From: Dehalococcoidia bacterium
GTDB lineage: Bacteria > Chloroflexota > Dehalococcoidia > Dehalococcoidales > CSSed11-197
Reading direction: 5' to 3'
NCBI GenBank assembly: GCA_003552785.1
Contig: PUOQ01000044.1
Coordinates: 1-23,044 of the forward strand
DNA: 23,044 bases
Shown here: positions 7,555 through 14,620 of the stretch, in pieces
Numbering within the stretch: the stretch's first letter is position 1
How the letters are laid out: the number at the start of each line of letters is the position of its first letter
The notes under the pieces: model-generated
What the model was told of the DNA's origin: nothing
The model's input: only the letters and a program-made list of their open reading frames with translations
The model's database searches: none
Position numbers and translations under genes: made by a program

Positions 7555-7583
7555 ATTATACGAGTTGTTTAGCAACAGGCCAA
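7555..7583 (-). promoter_or_regulatory. Promoter of the glycerate kinase gene
   Basis: On the minus strand, TTGGCC (7583-7578), a 17-base spacer, then a perfect TATAAT (7560-7555). It overlaps the extreme 5' codons of the longest possible frame, which argues that translation starts at GTG 7548. Confidence 0.5.
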
Positions 7584-7657
7584 AATGCCCGGGTGTGTTT
7601 GAAAGTTTATCTGCTTTTTATATATGTGATATTCTAATTCAGTATTTAGCCCGACCC

Positions 7658-7666
7658 TGCTATAAT
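7658..7666 (+). promoter_or_regulatory. Extended -10 promoter of the ABC exporter genes
   Basis: TGCTATAAT is a perfect -10 with the TGn extension; the -35 region is poor, as often seen in this class. Transcription would start near 7673, leaving about 57 bases before the TTG start. Confidence 0.5.
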
Positions 7667-7729
7667 GAGTATACGTTGCTTTTGTAACTTTTTTCTATAC
7701 ATGGATTATGCATTCCAGGGATTATATTT

Positions 7730-8707
7730 TTGCCGATTATAAACGTAGATAACCTATCACGACACTTCAATTCAATAAGAGCCGTTAGCAAAGTTTCATT
7801 TGAAGTAAAACGTGGTGAAATCTTTGGCTTCCTCGGGCCAAATGGCGCCGGCAAATCAACCACCATAAACATGCTTTGCACACTGCTAAAGCCCAGTTCG
7901 GGCACGGCCAGCGTGAATGGTTATGATATCATCACTCAGCGCAACCATGTCAGGGCCTCAATAGGCCTTGTTTTCCAGGACCCATCACTGGATGAATACT
8001 TGACTGCCGAGCAAAACCTTTTATTTCACGCCTACGCCTACAATATACCTCGAAATGAAAGGCGAAAACGTATCGATTACCTGCTCGACCTGGTAGACCT
8101 CGAAAACAGGCGTAAAAGTAAAGTTAGCACTTTTTCGGGCGGCATGAAAAGAAGGCTTGAAATTGCCCGGGGCTTACTTCATAAACCTCAAGTTCTGTTC
8201 CTTGATGAACCAACTCTCGGCCTGGACCCTCAAACGCGCCGCCACATCTGGAAACACATTTTAGAACTTCAGCATAATCACAATCTCACCATTTTTTTAA
8301 CTACACATTACATGGATGAGGCTGAGAATTGCCACCGAATTTCAATAATTGATCATGGCGAAATTATTGCCCTGGATACACCTAAAAACCTGAAGGGGAG
8401 GGTAGGCGGAGACCTGATCACCCTGGAAGCTGACAACAATAATGCCGCCTGTCTTGAGCTAAAACAAAAATACAATATTGAGCCCAAACTTGATAACGGC
8501 AGTATATCTTTCAGCATCCCCCAGGGAGAAAGGTTTGCTGCTGGATTACTCAATGATTTTGAGAGCCGGCTGATTTCCATTAACATTCGCCGTCCTACCC
8601 TGGATGATGTTTTTTTAAAACTTACCGGCCACACCATCCGTGAAGAGGAAGCCGGTTTTAAAGACCACCTCAAGCAATTTGCCAAACGCAGGGGGCACGG
8701 AAAATAA
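7730..8707 (+). CDS. ABC transporter ATP-binding protein (DrrA-like exporter family)
   Basis: The cytoplasmic ATPase of an ABC-2 exporter, 325 residues. Walker A GPNGAGKST spans residues 36-44, the Q-loop is VFQDP near 81-85, the signature SGGMKRR starts at 136, Walker B is LFLDEP at 156-161, and the H-loop is TTHYMDEAE with His193. The C-terminal part ends with 'RPTLDDVFLKLTGHTIRE', the hallmark of the DrrA/daunorubicin-resistance subfamily. The start is TTG at 7730, with AGGG about 10 bases upstream. The two nearby ATGs are out of frame, and the N-terminus 'PIINVDNLSRHF' is typical. It pairs with the permease one base downstream. The substrate is unknown; drug or lipid export is the family norm. 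Confidence 0.92.
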   Translation: MPIINVDNLSRHFNSIRAVSKVSFEVKRGEIFGFLGPNGAGKSTTINMLCTLLKPSSGTASVNGYDIITQRNHVRASIGLVFQDPSLDEYLTAEQNLLFHAYAYNIPRNERRKRIDYLLDLVDLENRRKSKVSTFSGGMKRRLEIARGLLHKPQVLFLDEPTLGLDPQTRRHIWKHILELQHNHNLTIFLTTHYMDEAENCHRISIIDHGEIIALDTPKNLKGRVGGDLITLEADNNNAACLELKQKYNIEPKLDNGSISFSIPQGERFAAGLLNDFESRLISINIRRPTLDDVFLKLTGHTIREEEAGFKDHLKQFAKRRGHGK

Positions 8708-8708
8708 A

Positions 8709-9500
8709 ATGGACAGCTTCATTAGAGGAATATGGGTTGTCTCTTACAGGGAATTGCTCCGCTTTATTCAGGAAAGGTCGCGCCTATTTTCATCCTTTGC
8801 AATGCCTCTGGTATTTTTAGTGGTATTTGGTGCCGGCTTCAGCCGAATGATCGGCACGCTCGAACCCGGAATCGAATATGTTCAATTTATTTATCCAGGA
8901 ATCATAGCCATGACCGTTCTCATGAATTCACTTATGTCAGGCCTTTCCATTGTCTGGGACAGAGAATTTGGTTTTCTTAAAGAAATAATGGTTTCCCCTC
9001 TCGACCGCCGTGGCATATTGCTGGGTAAAGCTACCGGTAGTGCTGTGGTTGCCATTCTTCAGGGGACCATTATGCTGGTTCTGGCACCTTTAATTGGTGT
9101 TCCTGTTAGCCTGGTAACCATACTGGCTTTAATACCGATACTCTTTATTGTTTCAATTTCTATAGCCAGCCTTGGTCTCCTGGTAGCATCCAGAATGCAT
9201 TCTCAGCAAGGTTTTCAGGTAATAATACAGTTATTGATCATGCCACTGATTTTTCTCGCAGGTGTATTTTATCCGGTAGACGAAGTTCCCCGAATAATGG
9301 GAATAATCGCCAAAGTTAATCCACTTACGTACGGAGTAGATGCCATACGACAGGTATTTCTCGGTTTCGGAGATACTTCAATTATCGGGGTTACTGTCCT
9401 GGGTCATACCATGAGAATAATTGACAACCTGCTGGTAGTTGGCGCCTTTGGCCTTTTACTAATGTCACTGGCAGTATGGTCATTTAACCGAAGCGAATGA
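8709..9500 (+). CDS. ABC-2 type transporter permease (DrrB-like)
   Basis: The membrane partner of the preceding ATPase, about 263 residues with six hydrophobic segments. The N-terminal 'VVSYRELLRFIQERSRLFSSF' amphipathic stretch, 'YPGIIAMTVLMNSLMSGLSIVWDREFGFLKEIMVSPLDR' and 'FLAGVFYPVDEVP...VNPLTYGVDAIR' are typical of ABC-2 permeases. The ATG at 8709 lies one base after the ATPase stop, so the two are certainly co-transcribed and probably translationally coupled. A longer frame from 8640 would overlap the ATPase and lacks a reason to be used. The substrate cannot be told from sequence. Confidence 0.9.
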   Translation: MDSFIRGIWVVSYRELLRFIQERSRLFSSFAMPLVFLVVFGAGFSRMIGTLEPGIEYVQFIYPGIIAMTVLMNSLMSGLSIVWDREFGFLKEIMVSPLDRRGILLGKATGSAVVAILQGTIMLVLAPLIGVPVSLVTILALIPILFIVSISIASLGLLVASRMHSQQGFQVIIQLLIMPLIFLAGVFYPVDEVPRIMGIIAKVNPLTYGVDAIRQVFLGFGDTSIIGVTVLGHTMRIIDNLLVVGAFGLLLMSLAVWSFNRSE

Positions 9501-9517
9501 CCTGCCTCCATCCAATG

Positions 9518-9547
9518 TTGACACAAATACAAGTGTATGGGTAAACT
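9518..9547 (+). promoter_or_regulatory. Possible promoter of the zinc-ribbon-lemA-htpX genes
   Basis: Perfect TTGACA (9518-9523), an 18-base spacer, then TAAACT (9542-9547), a 4 of 6 match. This is moderate evidence only. It would start transcription near 9554, ahead of the TTG at 9588. Confidence 0.35.
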
Positions 9548-9587
9548 TAGTTATTACAATCAATCAGAAAGATGGTGCTGACACGAA

Positions 9588-10013
9588 TTGAAATGCCCTG
9601 CATGCCGAGAAAGCATGATCGTGGTTGAGTACCACGACATAGAACTTGATTATTGTCAGTTTTGTCATGGTTCCTGGTTTGACAGAGGGGAACTTGACCT
9701 GTTGCTGCGTTCCATGGAGCTTGAAAATTCAATTGATCTTCTGGAACGCTTATTACATCAACCCCAGGCTGAAACCGGGGAAAATAAACGGAAATGCCCG
9801 GAATGTCATCGCCGTATGCAAAAGCATAACCTCGGCTACTCCCCGGAAATACTGGTCGACCTTTGTCCCAATGATCATGGAATCTGGTTTGACAGAGAGG
9901 ATATCTTGAGCCTTGTAACCAGTCAAAAGCATGATGTAAGATCAGAATACTGCAGCGAGCAGGAGCTTATTTCCTTCCTGGGTGAATTTTTTGAAGCTGA
10001 GGGCAATACTTAA
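9588..10013 (+). CDS. Double zinc-ribbon protein (zf-TFIIB domains)
   Basis: A cytoplasmic protein of 141 residues built from two zf-TFIIB-type zinc ribbons. The first, residues 2-38, reads CPAC...CQFCHGSWFDRGELDLLL. The second, residues 67-105, reads CPEC...LCPNDHGIWFDREDILSLV. Each has a CxxC pair followed by a Cx(2)C or Cx(2-3)H pair and the characteristic G-x-W-F-D-R tail, so the protein looks like an internal duplication. The start is TTG at 9588; the Shine-Dalgarno is weak. It precedes lemA by 18 bases. Zf-TFIIB proteins are widespread, and their molecular role is not defined. The context suggests a link to the LemA/HtpX pair. Confidence 0.78.
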   Translation: MKCPACRESMIVVEYHDIELDYCQFCHGSWFDRGELDLLLRSMELENSIDLLERLLHQPQAETGENKRKCPECHRRMQKHNLGYSPEILVDLCPNDHGIWFDREDILSLVTSQKHDVRSEYCSEQELISFLGEFFEAEGNT

Positions 10014-10031
10014 TATTTTTGGAGGTGTTTA

Positions 10032-10601
10032 ATGGATTTACTGTGGCTATGGATTCTCCTGGCTGTTCTGGTGGTCCTTATCTTTTTAGTTGTTTCGATG
10101 TACAACCGGCTGGTAAGGCTTCGAAATGAAGTTAAAAATGCCTGGGCTCAAATAGACGTTCAGTTAAAGCGGCGCTACGACCTGATCCCCAACCTGATAG
10201 AAACCGTTAAGGGTTATATGAAGCACGAGCGTGAAACCCTTGAAGCAGTAACCAAGGCCCGTGCTGCAGCTCAAAGCATGACCAATGCCGGCGCAGAAAG
10301 CCGCGCCAAAGCTGAGGGCGAGCTAAGTTCGGCCCTGACCCGTTTACTGGCTGTCTCTGAAGCTTACCCGGACCTGAAAGCCAACCAGAACTTTCTGGCT
10401 CTGCAGGAAGAACTAACCAGCACTGAAAACAAGATTAGCTTCTCACGCCAGTTTTATAATGATTCCGTACTGCGTTACAACAATAAGACGCAGGTATTCC
10501 CTTCAAATATTATTGCTTCAATGTTTGGCTTTAAATACGGAGAGTACTTTGAGGTTAAAGTAGCTACTGAAAGAGAAGCTCCTAAAGTTAGTTTTTCTTG
10601 A
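10032..10601 (+). CDS. lemA: LemA family protein
   Basis: A 189-residue LemA family membrane protein. One N-terminal transmembrane helix (residues 3-23) is followed by the signature 'YNRLVRLRNEVKNAWAQIDVQLKRRYDLIPNLIETVKGYMKHE', a long alpha-helical domain, and the conserved 'ENKISFSRQFYNDSVLRYNNKTQVFPSNIIA'. The C-terminal part ends near 'FFEVKVA' style residues. A clear GGAGGTG ribosome site lies 5-6 bases before the ATG. It sits immediately upstream of an HtpX-like protease, a pairing common in bacteria and thought to serve envelope quality control. Its biochemical function is not known. Confidence 0.94.
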   Translation: MDLLWLWILLAVLVVLIFLVVSMYNRLVRLRNEVKNAWAQIDVQLKRRYDLIPNLIETVKGYMKHERETLEAVTKARAAAQSMTNAGAESRAKAEGELSSALTRLLAVSEAYPDLKANQNFLALQEELTSTENKISFSRQFYNDSVLRYNNKTQVFPSNIIASMFGFKYGEYFEVKVATEREAPKVSFS

Positions 10602-10633
10602 ATATTTCTTAAACTGGAGAGTTGCTTGAAATA

Positions 10634-11851
10634 ATGTGGGAACAGATACGCTCCAACCAGATGCGTTCGGTGGTGCTTGTCATCGCCATGGGCCTTGTAT
10701 TACTGGGTCTTGGCTATGCACTGGGTTTTTATTTTTTTGATACCGGCATAGGTGGAATAGCTGTCGCCCTGGCAGTATGGTTGATAATGAACCTGGTTAC
10801 CTTTTTTCAGGGGGACAACATTCTGCTGGCTCTTCACAAGGCACGCAAAATTGGCCCCGATGACCACCCCCGTCTCTACAACGTTGTAGAGGAAATGAAA
10901 ATCGCCTCCGGGCTTGAAAAGATGCCTGGTGTGTATATCATAGACGACCAGGCCATGAACGCCTTTGCCATCGGCCGGAATAAGGACAAAGCAGCTGTTG
11001 CTGTTACTGCAGGCTTGCTGGCAAAGCTTAATCGCGATGAGCTTCAGGGCGTCATCGCCCATGAAATGGCTCACATCAAAAACCGGGACGTTCTGCTGAT
11101 GACAGTTTGCTCTGTTATGCTTGGCACTATTGTTATACTCTCCTGGTACGCATCAAGGATGATGATTTTTGGTGGTGCTGGTGGCCGCCGGGGTTCTGGT
11201 GGGGGTGTTGGAGCTCAGGCCATTATTTTAATAATTGCGTTACTACTGGTTATCCTGGCCCCAATTTTTGCACAGTTAATTTATTTTGCCGTATCACGAA
11301 AGCGTGAGTACCTGGCTGATGCCAGTGGCGCCGCTTATACCCGGTATCCAGAAGGTCTGGCTTCGGCCCTAGAGAAGATCTCGGGGTCTACCGAGCCGCT
11401 CAAATCCGCCAACCAGGCTACGGCCCCTATGTATATCATGAACCCTTTCCGAAAAAAGAGTAAGCCAGCCTCCAATCTTACCAGCACTCATCCACCGGTT
11501 TCCGAAAGAGTCCGCATACTACGTTCTATGGGTGGAGCAACCTTTGCAGATTATAACGCTGCCTATTCTAAAGTTCACCGTGGTGGCGGTTCTGTCATTC
11601 CACCTTCAGCCATGGGTGCTGTTCCTGAAGGTGGAACTCGGACGGCTCAATCAAAACCAAAGAAGCCGCCCCGGGTAGAAGATACCTCCAGCGAAATCAA
11701 GCGTGCCCGCGAAACATCGGATGCCCTCTGGAAACTAAACAACTATAAAACCATCAATTGTAAATGCGGCGCCCGCCTCAAAACCCCTCCGGACTTCAAA
11801 GGCAACCGGGTTAAATGCCCTCATTGTGGCAACACTAACATATTGCCCTGA
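10634..11851 (+). CDS. htpX: HtpX-like M48 membrane metalloprotease with C-terminal zinc ribbon
   Basis: A membrane-bound zinc protease of family M48, about 405 residues, likely degrading damaged membrane proteins. Two N-terminal transmembrane segments (about 12-34 and 39-58) precede the soluble part. The HEMAH zinc site is near residues 143-147, followed by two more membrane segments around a Gly-rich loop and by 'REYLADASGA', which holds the third zinc ligand Glu. Beyond the usual length of about 290 residues it carries a Pro/Ser/Lys-rich linker and a second metal site at the extreme C-terminus, CKCG...CPHCG, a zinc ribbon. Start choice: ATG 10634 gives the family's usual MWEQIR start; a TTG at 10622 sits only one base after the GGAGAG site. 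It follows lemA by 32 bases. Confidence 0.9.
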   Translation: MWEQIRSNQMRSVVLVIAMGLVLLGLGYALGFYFFDTGIGGIAVALAVWLIMNLVTFFQGDNILLALHKARKIGPDDHPRLYNVVEEMKIASGLEKMPGVYIIDDQAMNAFAIGRNKDKAAVAVTAGLLAKLNRDELQGVIAHEMAHIKNRDVLLMTVCSVMLGTIVILSWYASRMMIFGGAGGRRGSGGGVGAQAIILIIALLLVILAPIFAQLIYFAVSRKREYLADASGAAYTRYPEGLASALEKISGSTEPLKSANQATAPMYIMNPFRKKSKPASNLTSTHPPVSERVRILRSMGGATFADYNAAYSKVHRGGGSVIPPSAMGAVPEGGTRTAQSKPKKPPRVEDTSSEIKRARETSDALWKLNNYKTINCKCGARLKTPPDFKGNRVKCPHCGNTNILP

Positions 11852-11917
11852 ATGAATTTTATAATTATCCCTCCCAGTTAAAGGCTCTGTAAAAAGTATT
11901 GTCGGTTGTGGTGGTAT

Positions 11918-12220
11918 TTAATTAACTTCGGGAGCAGCTTTTATTATTTCCTCGCTATCTGTCATTTGAGAAACTTTTTCTACAAAGTCTTTAAGCATAG
12001 CGCTTTCTCCCCTCAACTCTCTCAGGCCGGGCCCAATAGGGCTGACCGAAATAGGAGAGGCGGCATATGTACCATGGAATGCAAAAAAAGCCTGATTGAG
12101 TTTCCGGATTACATAGCCGTGAGAGGCCATATATAAACGCTTTTCTTCCATGTATTCCTCTGCTTCATCCACCTTTCCCTCAGCCAGGTATTCATCCACT
12201 TTAAGGCGGATTTGTCGCAT
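11918..12220 (-). CDS. C-terminal part of the amber-interrupted lipoprotein gene
   Basis: A helical, charged segment of 100 residues containing 'RQIRLKVDEYLAEGKVDEAEEYMEEKR' and 'YVIRKLNQAFFAFHGTYAASP'. It is in exactly the same frame as the lipoprotein gene upstream, separated only by TAG (12283-12281) and 20 sense codons. No ribosome site lies close before its first ATG; the nearest GAGGAG is about 25 bases away. By itself it has no signal peptide, although a conserved-looking surface would make sense as the tail of an exported protein. I read it as the natural C-terminus of the preceding gene, now reached only by readthrough or lost to a nonsense mutation. An independent small protein is the less likely reading. 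Confidence 0.65.
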   Translation of the reverse strand: MRQIRLKVDEYLAEGKVDEAEEYMEEKRLYMASHGYVIRKLNQAFFAFHGTYAASPISVSPIGPGLRELRGESAMLKDFVEKVSQMTDSEEIIKAAPEVN

Positions 12221-12280
12221 CTGGGAATGAAAGTCAAAGGATTGCTGCTCCTCTTTGCCTGGAGATGGTGAAGCGTGATT

Positions 12281-13213
12281 CTAAGAAGGGGCACTTTGCT
12301 GATAGTATTTCTGGTAAACTTTTCCAGCAATTTCATGGCTAACTATACCTGCAAACGCTTCATTTATTGTAGCGATTTCATAATCCTGTATCAGTCCGGT
12401 CACATGTAAACCGTAAAGAAAGCCCAGCGGCTTAAAAAATAGATACTGGTGAAACCATTCTTCTATGGCAATTTCCAGCGTGCCTTTAATTGATGCACGT
12501 TCAGCAACAAAAGCCGGAAATGTTGCGATTCCACCCAGCCTGACGACCAGCGCTGAGAGCCCAAGCTGTCTTATCTCTTCCTCGATAGCTTCTTTTTCCT
12601 TATCGCTTAGGCCCTGAATTAGAGTTATGTCCCTCAATCGATTTATCTCATCACGAGGAGACACGACCAGTAAATGTGGTGGTTGCTGTATAATAAAACT
12701 GACCGGAGGGAAAATAAAATCAAAGCTTGAAAGAGTTTTTGAAGGGTTAATTATCCCTTCTTCTTTAAGTACAGATTGTATCTGCAGTGAAAGAGTTTCC
12801 TCAACTACGGGGAGAATCTCTATATTTCGATTATTAACAGCTTCCAGTTGCTTTTCCAAAAGGTTTAAATCTGCATCTATCAATCCATCTCGAACCATAA
12901 TTATGGTCCTTAGCAGATTATTTTTTTGCTCTACATTGTTAAAGTACTCCCTTACAATGAGAGTGCCTTCAACGGCATCTATATCCTCACCAAACAACCA
13001 GTCATCGAATTCCTGGGAAATAGCAGTTATCTGCCATGAAGTAATTGAAAATACATAAGGGTCAATTATTCTGCTTATTTCATGGTCGTATCTCGACTGA
13101 TGAAAACATGAGGTAAGATTAAGACATAATAACGGAATTAGAATTATTACTGCTGCAGGCTTATTACATTTGGCTGTGATAATTTTTTTAAGAGCAACCT
13201 GCATTTGATGCAT
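12281..13213 (-). CDS. Putative lipoprotein with degenerate zincin-like motif, ends at in-frame TAG
   Basis: About 310 residues. A basic N-terminus, a hydrophobic stretch and a lipobox ending LTSC (Cys36) predict a lipoprotein on the outer face of the membrane. Near residues 251-255, 'EEWFHQYLFF' looks like a zincin HExxH helix whose first His is Glu. Near 284-289, 'INEAFAGIVSHEI' resembles the NExxA helix carrying the third ligand of gluzincins. The frame stops at TAG in a Ser/Pro/Gln-rich linker, yet continues in phase for 20 codons into the helical segment at 12220-11918. It overlaps the end of the ThyA-like gene by 26 bases and is last in its operon. The start could be GTG 13216, ATG 13213 or ATG 13204. 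The specific family is not recognised with confidence. Confidence 0.7.
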   Translation of the reverse strand: MHQMQVALKKIITAKCNKPAAVIILIPLLCLNLTSCFHQSRYDHEISRIIDPYVFSITSWQITAISQEFDDWLFGEDIDAVEGTLIVREYFNNVEQKNNLLRTIIMVRDGLIDADLNLLEKQLEAVNNRNIEILPVVEETLSLQIQSVLKEEGIINPSKTLSSFDFIFPPVSFIIQQPPHLLVVSPRDEINRLRDITLIQGLSDKEKEAIEEEIRQLGLSALVVRLGGIATFPAFVAERASIKGTLEIAIEEWFHQYLFFKPLGFLYGLHVTGLIQDYEIATINEAFAGIVSHEIAGKVYQKYYQQSAPS

Positions 13214-13859
13214 CACCTATACCGCAGGCTACTGCCGCAAGTTCCCAGCAATAGTCATATAGATGCAGCCCCTTGCTGACAGCTATCATCTCGCCATCCT
13301 CCACACCTAATTCAGAGCCAATATATTCTTTCAATAATTGAAGGGCCGCGAGGTTAGAAGGAAAGCCGGCCCAAAGGTCCCAGGATCGAAAATAGCAAAT
13401 GAAATGCAACTTACCATACCTGACACGGGTATCGATGCCTCTAAGGCATGGAGGGTCTTCCAGGTAGATTGAATGATCATCCCCTACCGACATGTATGCT
13501 TGATTGGTGTTAAAGCCTTCTTGCTTATACATTCGGATAACTTCCCCTATCTGGTGTTCAAGAAATTGACCATAGGTATACTGTTCACCCTCTGCGCGCT
13601 TGGCAGTCATCAAATAAGGTAAATAACTCTCAATATATTCCATCGTAGTGGGCGGTGGAACACCGGCCGGCACATCAGGGGTGATTGGCCTGTTTGCTGG
13701 ATTGGTTATCTTTATCTGGACAAAATCCAGCTCCTTACGTTTCTGGCCTGAATAACTGCCTCGCTCGATTAAATACTCATAACCATGCTCAATAACTTTA
13801 CGCAGGCATAAAAACCATGCTTCTGATATATCTCGTGATTCTATAGTTATCGTTTTCAT
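13188..13859 (-). CDS. Thymidylate synthase (ThyA superfamily, short archaeal-like form)
   Basis: Family reaction: dUMP plus methylene-tetrahydrofolate gives dTMP. At 223 residues it is shorter than E. coli ThyA (264) and resembles the compact form known from methanogens. Key residues are visible. 'DPPC' has the catalytic Cys138. 'YFRSWD' (158-161) matches the RSxD nucleotide-phosphate motif. 'GFPSNLA' has the substrate-binding Asn169. 'GLHLYDY' has His199 and Tyr201, matching the HxY motif. The N-terminal 'ERGSYSGQKRKELDF' probably supplies phosphate-binding Arg. It is embedded between conserved unknown genes and overlaps the lipoprotein gene, an unusual setting for a nucleotide gene. A relative with a different pyrimidine substrate, such as a hydroxymethylase, is possible, because the site around Trp160 differs from classical ThyA. 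Confidence 0.8.
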   Translation of the reverse strand: MKTITIESRDISEAWFLCLRKVIEHGYEYLIERGSYSGQKRKELDFVQIKITNPANRPITPDVPAGVPPPTTMEYIESYLPYLMTAKRAEGEQYTYGQFLEHQIGEVIRMYKQEGFNTNQAYMSVGDDHSIYLEDPPCLRGIDTRVRYGKLHFICYFRSWDLWAGFPSNLAALQLLKEYIGSELGVEDGEMIAVSKGLHLYDYCWELAAVACGIGDASNAGCS

Positions 13860-13891
13860 TAGCTTTATTCCCTATCTGCACATTTTTAAAG

Positions 13892-14608
13892 CTACCGACG
13901 CCTTATCTTTGCAGGCTGAAATAAGGAAAAAAACCTGTCCTGGTAGTCCTCAAATAAACCCCAATGGTCAAGCTCATCCTTTAAGTCCCGGGGCTCTAGC
14001 TCTCCCTCTTGAACTCTGTTAAACATTTCTTCTATGCTGACCCTTGCTTCCAAAGGCACCCCGGAAGAATCTACATCCAGCAACCCGCGTGATTGCATCT
14101 GGGCAAGATTTCCCTTCATCGAATGAGATGTTATCTGGTGAATAAATTTAAGCAAGGAAACATCCCACAAATCATCACGCCCTTTAATTATTGCCATTAA
14201 CGGATCGTTATTTTTTTCTATTTCTGAATTCAGGTTTTCAACTACCATCTGCATACTTTCAGAAACTATGCTCAATTCACCGGGCTCATTACGATAAGTA
14301 TAATATATGCCCGGGACATTTGGCCCATGCTGGCTCATCAGCGTTTCAAAATAATGCCTTGCATCATCGCTGAAACCTTCCAGCCTGGAAAGATAATAAG
14401 GGGTAACAACACGAGGCCGATTGGCAATAACCCTGCCTTTCCTGACCACAGTTTCTTCCGAGTGCTTATCAATTTCAGCATAAGTTGGCGAGGTTACCAT
14501 ATAGTAACCAATACTGGTTATACCAAACGTGTCCAGCAATTGCTTTGGAGGCCTCAATATCATGGTTTCCTTTACTGCCTCGGCTATTCTTTCATCCTTA
14601 AAATCCAT
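13892..14608 (-). CDS. Conserved protein of unknown function
   Basis: A soluble protein of 238 residues without signal peptide or membrane segment. Notable blocks are 'ILRPPKQLLDTFGITSIGYYMVTSPTYAE', 'GRVIANRPRVVTPYYLSRLEGFSDDARHYFETL', 'YYTYRNEPGELSIVSESM', 'IIKGRDDLWDVSLLKFIHQIT' and the C-terminal 'ELDHWGLFEDYQDRFFSLF'. The density of Trp, Tyr and Gly motifs suggests a conserved enzyme or structural domain, but I cannot name a family. A strong AAAGGGGG site lies between the upstream TAG stop and this ATG, 12 bases apart and in the same frame. It ends in TAG, 32 bases before the ThyA-like gene, and is surely co-transcribed with it. Confidence 0.75.
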   Translation of the reverse strand: MDFKDERIAEAVKETMILRPPKQLLDTFGITSIGYYMVTSPTYAEIDKHSEETVVRKGRVIANRPRVVTPYYLSRLEGFSDDARHYFETLMSQHGPNVPGIYYTYRNEPGELSIVSESMQMVVENLNSEIEKNNDPLMAIIKGRDDLWDVSLLKFIHQITSHSMKGNLAQMQSRGLLDVDSSGVPLEARVSIEEMFNRVQEGELEPRDLKDELDHWGLFEDYQDRFFSLFQPAKIRRR

Positions 14609-14620
14609 ATTCCCCCTTTC

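Noticed and set aside
8640..8708. An upstream ATG at 8640 extending the ABC permease.
   Set aside because: It would overlap the ATPase by 68 bases and adds a low-complexity tail; ATG 8709 gives the normal ABC-2 permease N-terminus.
11852..11917. Terminator between the convergent htpX and the lipoprotein fragment.
   Set aside because: No hairpin followed by a T-run could be found on either strand.
12109..12336. A 75-codon minus-strand frame across the lipoprotein break, which could suggest a frameshift.
   Set aside because: The two halves of the lipoprotein are in the same phase across the TAG, so no frameshift is needed; this frame is a shadow without recognisable content.
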